Both the position numbers and the translations under genes were made by a program. Under the pieces are notes generated by a model. It was not told where the DNA came from, ran no database searches, and worked only from the letters and a program-made list of their open reading frames with translations. Of a stretch of 64,000 nucleotides of DNA, positions 8,497-16,563 are shown piece by piece. Source of the stretch: an uncultured Eubacteriales bacterium (lineage in GTDB: Bacteria; Bacillota; Clostridia; Christensenellales; UBA1242); contig CARJLX010000001.1 in NCBI GenBank assembly GCA_949001935.1, positions 310,001 to 374,000 on the forward strand, read 5' to 3'. The first letter of the stretch is position 1; each line of letters starts with the position of its first letter.

Positions 8497-8958
8497 TTGG
8501 CAGGTAAAGTTAAATCTATTTGTATTGAGAAAATCAATCCTATCATTGAAGATATGGGTTATGAAGTTGTTGAAGTTGACTATTCAAAACAAGTTGACGG
8601 AATGAATTTAATTTTCTATATTGATAACGACAAAGGCATAACTATTGATGATTGTGAAAGGGTGACAAGAGTTATCGACCCTATCTTAGAAGAACTTGAT
8701 CCAACAGATAACAAGCCTTATATTTTAAGCGTAAGTTCGCCAGGAATTGATAGACCACTTAAAAACGATCGCGATTTTAATCGCAATCTTGGTAAAGAGA
8801 TTGAAATAACCTTATTTTCTAAACTTGACGGTAAGAAGAATTTTAAAGGTAATTTAAAATCTTATTCCAACGAAGAGGTGACAATCGAGGGAATCAAAGG
8901 CGATATTACAATTAAAAGAAACCTTATTGCTAATATTGTGCCAGTTATAAAATTTTAA
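8497..8958 (+). CDS. rimP: Ribosome maturation factor RimP
   Basis: The 153-residue protein is required for late 30S subunit assembly. The sequence IEKINPIIEDMGYEVVEVDYSKQ and the motif YILSVSSPGIDRPLKNDRDF are typical of RimP. Translation begins at TTG (8497), well placed after TAGGAGG. It is the first gene of the nusA operon as in other Firmicutes. Confidence 0.96.
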   Translation: MAGKVKSICIEKINPIIEDMGYEVVEVDYSKQVDGMNLIFYIDNDKGITIDDCERVTRVIDPILEELDPTDNKPYILSVSSPGIDRPLKNDRDFNRNLGKEIEITLFSKLDGKKNFKGNLKSYSNEEVTIEGIKGDITIKRNLIANIVPVIKF

Positions 8959-8979
8959 ATATTTAAGGAGAAAACAAAA

Positions 8980-10140
8980 ATGATTAATAAAGATTTTTTC
9001 CAAGCTTTAAATGATTTGGAAACTGAAAAGAAGATTGACAAGGAAACTTTTATTACAACTCTTGAAACAGCTTTAACTTCTGCATACAAAAAAATGTATG
9101 GCGAAGCTAAAAGTGCAATGGTTAAACTTAATCCTGAAAAAAACACAATCAAGATTATGTCTTATAAAACCATAGTTGACGAAGTGACAGATCCAGATAA
9201 AGAGATTTCTCTTGCGGAAGCTAGACTTATTAAGAAGTCTTTCAAAATTGGTGATACTGTTGCTAGTGAAGAATCAACTAAAGATTTTGGTCGTATCGCT
9301 GCTCAAACTGCAAAACAAGTTGTTATGCAAAAATTAAAAGAACTTGAGCGTTCAATTGCAGTTAATGAATTAAGCGAAAAAGAGGATGAACTTTTAACAA
9401 CTATTGTTAAGCGTACAGATAATGGAACTATCTATGTTCAACTCTCAGGTTCTCACAATACAGAGGGTGTTATGCTTCCTTCAGACCAAATTCCAGGCGA
9501 AAAGTTTAATATTGGCGATAGAATCAAAGTTTATGTAAAGAAAATTAAGGATGGTTTTAAAGGTCCTCAAATTCAAGTGACTAGAAGCAATATAGGTTTT
9601 GTTAGAAAATTATTTGAACTTGAAATACCTGAAGTGGCAAGTGGTGACATTATTATCAAAAACATTTCAAGAGATCCTGGCAATAGAACTAAAGTTGCTG
9701 TTTACACAGAAAAGCCTAATCTTGACCCAATTGGAACTTGCGTTGGTTTTAGAGGACAAAGAATTGACACTATTGTTAGTGAAATGAATGGTGAAAAAAT
9801 TGATCTTATACTTTACAGTGAAGATCCACTTGAGTATATCGCTCGTGCTTTAAGTCCAGCACAAGTTTTAAGTGTTGAAACTAATGAAAGTTTAAATGCT
9901 TCACGCGTTATTGTTCCAGACGATAAGCTTTCACTTGCTATTGGTAAGGGTGGTCAAAATGTTAGACTCGCAGCAAGACTTACTGGTTGGAAAATTGAAG
10001 TTAAGCCAGAAAGCAGTGTTAAGGAGGTGGCTGAAAATATAACTCCTGAATATGAATTAACTGAACTTAATGACAGCGAACTTCTTGATCCTGTTGATGA
10101 CTTTGAAGTTTTAGAGCCTATTGATGGGGATGAAGAATAA
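8980..10140 (+). CDS. nusA: Transcription termination/antitermination factor NusA
   Basis: The 386-residue NusA has the N-terminal RNA polymerase-binding domain (residues 1-125), an S1 domain (about 130-200), and KH1 and KH2 domains (about 205-345, with GFRGQRIDTIVSEM and AIGKGGQNVRLAARLTGW). It lacks the acidic C-terminal repeats of E. coli NusA, as is normal in Gram-positives. A short acidic tail ends the protein (ELNDSELLDPVDDFEVLE). NusA slows or pauses RNA polymerase and helps intrinsic termination. The SD AAGGAG is well spaced. Confidence 0.98.
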   Translation: MINKDFFQALNDLETEKKIDKETFITTLETALTSAYKKMYGEAKSAMVKLNPEKNTIKIMSYKTIVDEVTDPDKEISLAEARLIKKSFKIGDTVASEESTKDFGRIAAQTAKQVVMQKLKELERSIAVNELSEKEDELLTTIVKRTDNGTIYVQLSGSHNTEGVMLPSDQIPGEKFNIGDRIKVYVKKIKDGFKGPQIQVTRSNIGFVRKLFELEIPEVASGDIIIKNISRDPGNRTKVAVYTEKPNLDPIGTCVGFRGQRIDTIVSEMNGEKIDLILYSEDPLEYIARALSPAQVLSVETNESLNASRVIVPDDKLSLAIGKGGQNVRLAARLTGWKIEVKPESSVKEVAENITPEYELTELNDSELLDPVDDFEVLEPIDGDEE

Positions 10141-10159
10141 CCTTTTTGAGGAGTGACTA

Positions 10160-10417
10160 ATGGAAAGTCAAAGAATGTGTATATGTTGCAGACAAATGAA
10201 AGATAAACGAGAACTTTTACGAGTTGTTAAAAACAAAGAGGGGGAAATCTTTGTTGATTCAACAGGTAAAAAAAATGGCCGTGGTGCATATGTTTGCAAA
10301 GATATAGAATGCTTAAAAAAACTTAAGAAAAATAAAGTTTTAAATAAGGCATTTAAATGTAATGTTCAAGACGAGATTTACTCTAAAATTGAGGAGGCTT
10401 CAATTGGACAGAATTAA
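10160..10417 (+). CDS. rnpM: YlxR family RNA-binding protein (RnpM)
   Basis: The 85-residue protein has the YlxR signature: CICCRQMKDKRELLRVV at the N-terminus, then GRGAYVCKDIECL. YlxR, renamed RnpM in Bacillus, binds the RNA of RNase P and modulates its activity. It sits between nusA and ylxQ as usual. The SD GAGGAG is good. The end overlaps the TTG start of the next gene by 14 nt. Confidence 0.93.
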   Translation: MESQRMCICCRQMKDKRELLRVVKNKEGEIFVDSTGKKNGRGAYVCKDIECLKKLKKNKVLNKAFKCNVQDEIYSKIEEASIGQN

Positions 10418-10691
10418 AGCAAAAGGTTATATTAATATTGCTCATAAAGCTGGCTATCTTATAATAGGTGGTGATAAGCTTGATGGCTATAACCAAAAAC
10501 TTTTCCTTGTGCTTTTAGATAAGACTGCTGGAAAATCTTCACAAAAGATTGCAAATAGACTAAAAGAAAATGGAATTGAAGTTTTAGAGGTTGACGCCTT
10601 ACCAGAAATCTGTGATATTGCAACTTGCAAAATTCTTGGAATAAAAAATAAAGATTTAAGTGTTAATATTAAATCAAACCTAGTAGACTAG
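10404..10691 (+). CDS. ylxQ: L7Ae-family K-turn-binding protein YlxQ
   Basis: The 95-residue protein belongs to the L7Ae/L30e/S12e/Gadd45 superfamily of kink-turn RNA binders: IKAKGYINIAHKAGYLIIGGDK, then LFLVLLDKTAGKSSQKI. The TTG at 10404 is preferred because AGGAGG lies 6 nt before it and the protein then starts at the conserved LDRIKAKGYINIAHKAG. An upstream ATG in the same frame would put 14 unrelated residues in front. It overlaps rnpM, suggesting translational coupling. Confidence 0.85.
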   Translation: MDRIKAKGYINIAHKAGYLIIGGDKLDGYNQKLFLVLLDKTAGKSSQKIANRLKENGIEVLEVDALPEICDIATCKILGIKNKDLSVNIKSNLVD

Positions 10692-10725
10692 ATTATATTG
10701 TCGAAATAAATTAAGGAGAAGAAAT

Positions 10726-13353
10726 TTGGCAAATACTATTGAAAATCTTAAAAAGATATTTGAAATTCAAAAGGAAGGGGTTATTTTGGAAATGCTTCGT
10801 CAAGTTCGTAATGACAAAGTAGAAATAGATAACCTTTCAAAAAAACTGGCAACGAAGAAAAAACAAATTGAGATTAATCTTGAAAGACAGGCAAAAAAGG
10901 AAGAAATCAAAGAAGAGCATTCTCAAATTCAATCTACGCCAAAACAAGAGCCAGTTCAAGAAAAAATAGAAGCAAAAAAGGAAGAGGAAAAACCTGTTCC
11001 TACCTTTGTAGATGGACAAAAATCTTCTCAAAACAACTTTAGAAAGTTTGACAATAATGAAAATAATAGATTTAACAATCAAAACAAAAATCGCCAATTT
11101 AATAATCAAGGCGGACAAAATAATAGATTTAATGGTCAAAACCAGAATGGACAATTTAGAAACAATCAAAATGGTTTTAATCGTCAACAAGGTCAAAATG
11201 GACAAAAAGGCTTTGGGAATAATAGACCATATAATCAAAATGGACAAAATCAAGGAAATCGTTTTGGCAATCAAAATTCTTTCCAAAATAGAAATAGTCA
11301 AGGCAAAAGACCTATGGGAAACAACAATTTTGTTTCAACCAAAGTTAATAATTTTCGTTCATTTGATAGTTTAGATACTTTAGAGATTAAACAACAAGAG
11401 CGTACAACTTACGGACAAAAAGGCAAAACCAACAAACGTGTACAAACTGATGAACGCAAAAATAAGCGTTTTGCTGATGAAGGCCGTTATAGCAATGTTC
11501 TTATTGAAGATGAAAATGGTTTTGAAGAAGCTAGCTTAGGATCAAGAAAGGGTGGAATAAAGAAGAAAAAAGAAACACCTATTGTTGTAGCACCTGCTAT
11601 TACAAAGGCTATTATTACTACCAACGAAATCACTATCAAGGAACTTAGCGAAAAGATAGGTAAACCTGTTGCAGAGATTGTAAAAAAACTTATGCTTCTA
11701 GGTATAATGGCTACTATCAATAGCACAGTTGATTTTGACACCGCAGAACTTGTTTCGACTGATCTTGGTGTTGCACTTGAACTGAAACTTGATAAGACTT
11801 ATGAGGAAAAATTACTTGAATCTGCCAAGGATGATGAAGATACAGATAAACTTGTTAAACGCCCACCAATTGTCACAGTTATGGGGCATGTTGACCATGG
11901 TAAAACTTCGCTTCTTGACGCATTCCGTGAGACTAATGTTGTGGCTGGCGAAGCTGGTGGAATTACTCAAAGTATTGGTGCTTATCAAATTTCATTTAAT
12001 GGAGAAAAAATTACTTTTATTGACACTCCTGGTCATGCGGCTTTTACAGCAATGCGTGCTAGGGGTGCAAAAGCAACAGATATCGCAATTTTAGTGGTTG
12101 CTGCTGATGACGGAATAATGCCACAAACAATTGAAGCTATCAATCATATCAAGGCTGCAAATGTACCAATGATTGTTGCTATTAACAAAATGGATAAACC
12201 AGAGGCTAATCCAGATAGAGTTAAACAACAACTCACAGAACATGGTGTTCTTCCTGAAGAATGGGGTGGTGATACAATCGTTGTTCCTATTTCAGCAAAA
12301 ACAAGAATGGGGCTTGACGACCTTAAACAAACTATTCTTCTTGTTGCAGAAATGCAAGAACTTAAAGCTAACCCAGACAAGACTGCAACTGGTGTTGTTA
12401 TCGAAGCCGAACTTGATAAAAATAAAGGTCCAGTTGCTTCAGTTCTTATTCATAATGGTACTCTTCGTGTTGGAGATAGCATTATGTCTGGTATCACTTT
12501 TGGTAAGGTTAGGGCAATGTATAATGAACATGGAAAAGCTGTAAAATCAGCAGGTCCTTCAACTCCAGTTTCTATATTAGGGTTTAATGAAGTTCCTGTT
12601 TCTGGTGACCAAGTTTATGCTGTTAGTGAAAGTTTATCTAAACAGGTTATACAAGAGCGTATTGATAAAATTAAGAAAGAGCGTGCAAAGGAAACTTCTG
12701 GCGTGACTCTTGATAACTTTATGAATAAAGTTCATGAAGGAAGTCTTAAAAATCTTAATATTATTATAAAAGCAGATACAATGGGTTCTGTTGAAGCACT
12801 CAAGGCTACTTTACTTCCAATTGCAAATGAAGAGGCTAAAGTAAATGTAATCCATAGTGCCGCAGGTGCTGTTACAGAAAGTGATGTAATACTTGCCCAA
12901 ACAACAGGTGCAATTATTATATGCTTTAATCAAAAGCCAGTTCCTAAGGCTAAAGCTTTGGCAGAAAGCCAAAAGATTGAAATCAAAGAATACAAGATTA
13001 TTTATGAAATTGTTGATGATATAACAAATGCAATTTCTGGTATGATGACAGTTAAGTATGAAGAAAAGTGGATTGGAAGAGCAGAAGTTTTGGTTGTATT
13101 CAAACTTTCAACCGCTGGAAAAGTTGCTGGTTCTGCTGTTCGTGATGGTAAAGTGACAAGAAATAGTATTGCTCATGTTATGAGAGGTGATGAAGAAATC
13201 GGTGTCACTACTGTAGATAGTCTTAAGATTGTTAAGGATGAAAAGGCTGAGGTTGCAAAAGGTTATGAATGCGGTATTAAATTTCATGACAATATTGACT
13301 TTAAAGAAGGCGATATAATAGAATTCTTTGTAAAAGAGCCTATTAAAAGATAA
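10726..13353 (+). CDS. infB: Translation initiation factor IF-2
   Basis: The 875-residue GTPase places fMet-tRNA on the 30S subunit and promotes subunit joining. It starts at TTG after AAGGAG. Residues about 100-200 form a low-complexity stretch dominated by N, Q, G, F and R. The IF2N domain lies near residues 300-350. The G domain begins near residue 386 (GHVDHGKT, DTPGH, NKMDKP, SAKT). Domains II, III and the C-terminal fMet-tRNA-binding domain complete the protein. It is the fifth gene of the nusA operon. The asparagine/glutamine-rich region is unusual and is discussed in the findings. Confidence 0.98.
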   Translation: MANTIENLKKIFEIQKEGVILEMLRQVRNDKVEIDNLSKKLATKKKQIEINLERQAKKEEIKEEHSQIQSTPKQEPVQEKIEAKKEEEKPVPTFVDGQKSSQNNFRKFDNNENNRFNNQNKNRQFNNQGGQNNRFNGQNQNGQFRNNQNGFNRQQGQNGQKGFGNNRPYNQNGQNQGNRFGNQNSFQNRNSQGKRPMGNNNFVSTKVNNFRSFDSLDTLEIKQQERTTYGQKGKTNKRVQTDERKNKRFADEGRYSNVLIEDENGFEEASLGSRKGGIKKKKETPIVVAPAITKAIITTNEITIKELSEKIGKPVAEIVKKLMLLGIMATINSTVDFDTAELVSTDLGVALELKLDKTYEEKLLESAKDDEDTDKLVKRPPIVTVMGHVDHGKTSLLDAFRETNVVAGEAGGITQSIGAYQISFNGEKITFIDTPGHAAFTAMRARGAKATDIAILVVAADDGIMPQTIEAINHIKAANVPMIVAINKMDKPEANPDRVKQQLTEHGVLPEEWGGDTIVVPISAKTRMGLDDLKQTILLVAEMQELKANPDKTATGVVIEAELDKNKGPVASVLIHNGTLRVGDSIMSGITFGKVRAMYNEHGKAVKSAGPSTPVSILGFNEVPVSGDQVYAVSESLSKQVIQERIDKIKKERAKETSGVTLDNFMNKVHEGSLKNLNIIIKADTMGSVEALKATLLPIANEEAKVNVIHSAAGAVTESDVILAQTTGAIIICFNQKPVPKAKALAESQKIEIKEYKIIYEIVDDITNAISGMMTVKYEEKWIGRAEVLVVFKLSTAGKVAGSAVRDGKVTRNSIAHVMRGDEEIGVTTVDSLKIVKDEKAEVAKGYECGIKFHDNIDFKEGDIIEFFVKEPIKR

Positions 13354-13366
13354 AAAGAGGTGATAT

Positions 13367-13732
13367 ATGTCTACAAGAATTGATAGGGCAAATAGCGAAA
13401 TTCAACGTTGTATTGCTGATATAATTCAAAATAAAATGAACGATCCTAGACTTAAAACACTTATCTATGTAAGTGAAGTTAGCGTGACACCAGATTTTAA
13501 ATATTGCAAGATTAAACTTGGGATTGACCAAGAAGATGAAAAGGTGCTTAATGGAATTATTAACACTTTGCAAAAATCTGAGGGGTTTATCAAACGCGAA
13601 CTTGCTAATATGGTTAAAATGCCACAAGTACCTAAACTTACATTCGTTGTTGATAAAGGTACTCAAGCAAGTATTAGAATTAATGAGATCTTAAAAAATT
13701 TAAACATTCCAAAAGCTGATGATGAGGAATAG
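13367..13732 (+). CDS. rbfA: Ribosome-binding factor A
   Basis: The 121-residue KH-fold protein helps mature the 5' end of 16S rRNA and is important in cold growth. It begins RIDRANSEIQRCIADIIQNKM and contains DPRLKTLIYVSEVSVTPDFKYCKI, both typical of RbfA. It follows infB after 13 nt with an AAGAGGTG ribosome-binding site. Confidence 0.95.
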   Translation: MSTRIDRANSEIQRCIADIIQNKMNDPRLKTLIYVSEVSVTPDFKYCKIKLGIDQEDEKVLNGIINTLQKSEGFIKRELANMVKMPQVPKLTFVVDKGTQASIRINEILKNLNIPKADDEE

Positions 13733-13759
13733 GTAATATAATTTAAGGAGATTTTACAA

Positions 13760-14752
13760 ATGGATAAAAAGATCTTTAAAAAGATTAAGCAAAAACTAAA
13801 TAAGGCGAATTCAATCGCCTTATTTTGCCATATTGATCCTGACTTTGATTGTTTGTGTTCTATGTATGGATTAAGACTTGGACTTGTTGAGCTTGGCAAA
13901 CAAGTTCAAATGTTTACACACGAAAAATTTGCATTAAATCATAAGGCAATGTTAGATGAAAAACAAGTTAAGATAGGGGAATTTAAACCTGACAATTTTG
14001 ATTTAGTTATAACTGTTGATACTCCATCCTTAGATAGACTTGGGATTTACTCAAAAGCTATAGAAAAGTTTGATAATATAATCAAACTTGACCACCATCA
14101 AGTTAGAGAAGAATTTGCAAAAATTGCACTTGTTGACACAGAAAAATCATCATGTTGTGAAGTTGTTTATGAATTGTTAAAATTATTAAAAATAAAAATC
14201 ACGCCAGAACTAGCCACTATAATTTATTGTGGACTATTTTCAGACACCAATTCATTTATGAATTCTAACACTAATTTAAACTCACTCCAAACCGCCTTGG
14301 AGTTATATAAAGCAGGTGGAGATATAAACAAAGCAAGTGATGTTAACACAAAAATGAAAACTATGGCAGAATTTAAATTAAAAAAAATATTTTATCAAAA
14401 TCTAGAAATTGTAAATAAAGAAATAGCAATCTCAACAATAACTTTAGCAGAATTCAAAAAAACTGGTGCAATAAAGCAAGATACAAGTGGTTTTAGTAGT
14501 GAACTTTTGTCTTTTGTTGGTATAAATATTTCTTGTTGTATGACGCAAATAGAAGAAAATTTGTTTAGTTGTTCTTTGCGTTCTATGACAGGGTATGATG
14601 TAAGTAAACTTGCTGGGGTTTTTAATGGAGGAGGTCATGTTTGTGCCTCTGGTTGTAAAATTAAGGCCAAAACAATCACAGAAGCAAAAAATAAGTTTAT
14701 AAAAGCAGCTAAATCTTATTTAAAGCATAGAGAAGAAAACTATGATAAATAG
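13760..14752 (+). CDS. nrnA: DHH-family bifunctional oligoribonuclease/PAP phosphatase (NrnA-like)
   Basis: The 330-residue DHH/DHHA1 phosphoesterase occupies the slot of nrnA between rbfA and truB in Firmicutes. The metal-binding motifs are CHIDPDFDCLCSM near residue 24, VDTP near 90, KLDHHQ near 112 and the C-terminal FNGGGHVCASG of DHHA1. In the family the first motif is usually HxxPDGDA; here it reads HIDPDFDCLCS, so glycine is replaced by phenylalanine but the aspartates remain. NrnA degrades short RNA oligomers and converts pAp to AMP. The last 11 nt overlap truB. Confidence 0.9.
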   Translation: MDKKIFKKIKQKLNKANSIALFCHIDPDFDCLCSMYGLRLGLVELGKQVQMFTHEKFALNHKAMLDEKQVKIGEFKPDNFDLVITVDTPSLDRLGIYSKAIEKFDNIIKLDHHQVREEFAKIALVDTEKSSCCEVVYELLKLLKIKITPELATIIYCGLFSDTNSFMNSNTNLNSLQTALELYKAGGDINKASDVNTKMKTMAEFKLKKIFYQNLEIVNKEIAISTITLAEFKKTGAIKQDTSGFSSELLSFVGINISCCMTQIEENLFSCSLRSMTGYDVSKLAGVFNGGGHVCASGCKIKAKTITEAKNKFIKAAKSYLKHREENYDK

Positions 14753-15626
14753 CAACTTTAATATAGAAAATAAAATAGGAATTATTTTAGTAAATAAACC
14801 AAAAGGTTTAAGTTCTTTTTCTGTTGTAAACATTACTAGAAAGGTCTTAGGTGCAAAAAAAGCAGGGCATTTAGGAACATTGGATGTTGCAGGTGAGGGG
14901 CTTTTACCTATCGCTTTAGGCAAAGCCACTTGTTTATTTGATTTTTACTTATCTAAAGATAAAGTTTATCGTACAATCTTTGAATTTGGCTGGACTACTG
15001 ACACTCTTGATTTAGAAGGAAACGAAACAAATAGAGATGGTAAAATTATATCAAAGGAACAAGTTTTAAAAGTTATTCCTTTACTTGAAGGAAAGTATCC
15101 ACAAATGCCACCTCAATATTCAGCTAAAAAAATTAATGGACAAAAAGCCTATGATATTGCAAGAGCAGGAGGACGGGTTGAATTAAAGCCAAAAGAAATT
15201 GAAGTGTATTCAATCAACCTTTTAGGAGAAATCAAAACAAATGTTTTTGAGTTTGAAATTCATTGTTCATCAGGGACATATATTCGTTCTATTGCTAGAG
15301 ATATGGCAGAGAAATTATCAACTTATGGTGTTATGCAAAGCATACTACGCACAAAATGTGGTGATTTTGAACTAAATAATTCATATACAATAGAAGAAAT
15401 AAAAAGCGGAAAATATCAAATAATAAAACCTGAAACTTTATTTGATTATCCTATAGTTAATTTTAATAATGAACAAACTGAAAGGCTTTTAAATGGTCAG
15501 TTTGTCAAAGTAGGCTTACAAGTTGGTTTAGAAGATGGTTTATTTAAAGCCTACAATAAGGATAATTTTTTAGGAATTATCCAATCAAAAGATAAAATTT
15601 TAAATTTTAAATATAGATTTATATAA
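14742..15626 (+). CDS. truB: tRNA pseudouridine(55) synthase
   Basis: The 294-residue TruB makes pseudouridine 55 in the T-loop of tRNAs. The N-terminal VNKPKGLSSFSVVN and the catalytic motif AGHLGTLDVAGEGLLPIALG (active-site Asp in GTLD) are present, followed by PQMPPQYSAKKINGQKAYD. The family usually reads GTLDPxAxGxLP; VAGE replaces PxAx here without touching the catalytic Asp. It overlaps nrnA by 11 nt. The usual next gene, ribF, is not here. Confidence 0.95.
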   Translation: MINSNFNIENKIGIILVNKPKGLSSFSVVNITRKVLGAKKAGHLGTLDVAGEGLLPIALGKATCLFDFYLSKDKVYRTIFEFGWTTDTLDLEGNETNRDGKIISKEQVLKVIPLLEGKYPQMPPQYSAKKINGQKAYDIARAGGRVELKPKEIEVYSINLLGEIKTNVFEFEIHCSSGTYIRSIARDMAEKLSTYGVMQSILRTKCGDFELNNSYTIEEIKSGKYQIIKPETLFDYPIVNFNNEQTERLLNGQFVKVGLQVGLEDGLFKAYNKDNFLGIIQSKDKILNFKYRFI

Positions 15627-15654
15627 AATAGTGTTTAAAAACAAAGGAGATTAT

Positions 15655-16512
15655 ATGGCAGTTTTATTTGGTCCATCAGGCGGTGGAGAAGAAGCAGTTA
15701 ATTCTGGTATCACAATCACAAAAATTCCAGAATTTATTAAAGAAAAAGGACTTGATGCTTTTGAATATTCTTTTGGGCATGGTTATATGATGTCTATTAA
15801 AACTGCATTACTTGCAGGCATGAAATTTAAACAACATGATATTAAACTTAGCCTTCATGCACCTTTTTATATCAATTTTGCAAACCCAGATGATATTATG
15901 TACCAAAAATCTGCTGGATATCTTTATACTGGCATAAAATTTATGAGGGCTTTGGAAGCTGATAAACTTGTCTTTCATTCTGCTTCGTGCGGAAAACAAG
16001 ATAGAAGTGAGGCGTATAAACTTACTTTCAATCGTTTTCAAGAAACTTTTGATAAAATGGAAGAGCAAAATCTTTTAGATGGAATTTATCTTTGTCCAGA
16101 AACAATGGGGAAATCAATGCAAATTGGAACATACAAAGAAGTTATTGATCTTTGTACTGTAAATTCTCATCTAACTCCAACCTTTGATTTTGGACATATA
16201 AACTGCATTATGCAGGGCGGTTTGAAAACTCCTGATGATTATAAACGCATATTTGACTATGCTATTGAGAAACTTGGCTTTGAACGCACTTCAAATTGTC
16301 ATATACATTTTTCTAAAATTCAATTTGGAGACAAAGGAGAAATTCGTCACTTGAACTACACAGAAGACCAAGTTTATGGTCCTGAATTTGACCCGCTTGC
16401 AGAGGTTTTAATAGACTATAAACTTTCACCTCGTGTTATAACAGAATCAATGTCAAACATGGTTAACGACGCCATTTTACTTAAAAAAATATATAACGAA
16501 AAAATGAAATAA
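15655..16512 (+). CDS. TIM-barrel protein of the endonuclease IV / sugar isomerase superfamily
   Basis: The 285-residue protein has an endonuclease IV-like pattern: LSLHAPFYINFANPDD, LVFHSASCGKQDR, LCPETMGK, PTFDFGHINC and CHIHFSK. The histidines, glutamate and aspartate match metal ligands of AP-endonuclease family 2 barrels. It is more divergent than true Nfo proteins, so it could repair abasic DNA or act on sugars. The ATG at 15655 is chosen because AAAGGAG precedes it; an upstream in-frame ATG lacks a site. It follows truB by 28 nt and is probably the last gene of the nusA transcript. Confidence 0.75.
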   Translation: MAVLFGPSGGGEEAVNSGITITKIPEFIKEKGLDAFEYSFGHGYMMSIKTALLAGMKFKQHDIKLSLHAPFYINFANPDDIMYQKSAGYLYTGIKFMRALEADKLVFHSASCGKQDRSEAYKLTFNRFQETFDKMEEQNLLDGIYLCPETMGKSMQIGTYKEVIDLCTVNSHLTPTFDFGHINCIMQGGLKTPDDYKRIFDYAIEKLGFERTSNCHIHFSKIQFGDKGEIRHLNYTEDQVYGPEFDPLAEVLIDYKLSPRVITESMSNMVNDAILLKKIYNEKMK

Positions 16513-16516
16513 GGTA

Positions 16517-16545
16517 TTGAAATAAATTGTTATTTATGGTAATAT
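16517..16545 (+). promoter_or_regulatory. Sigma-A-type promoter
   Basis: TTGAAA, a 17-bp spacer and TAATAT, 18 nt before the ATG of the orphan metalloprotease-like gene. Confidence 0.6.
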
Positions 16546-16563
16546 TCTTTTAGAGGTAATTTT

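Noticed and set aside
10837..11301. 154-codon minus-strand frame opposite infB
   Set aside because: It is the shadow of the Asn/Gln-rich repeat region; its Ile/Leu-rich translation simply mirrors AAT/CAA codons.
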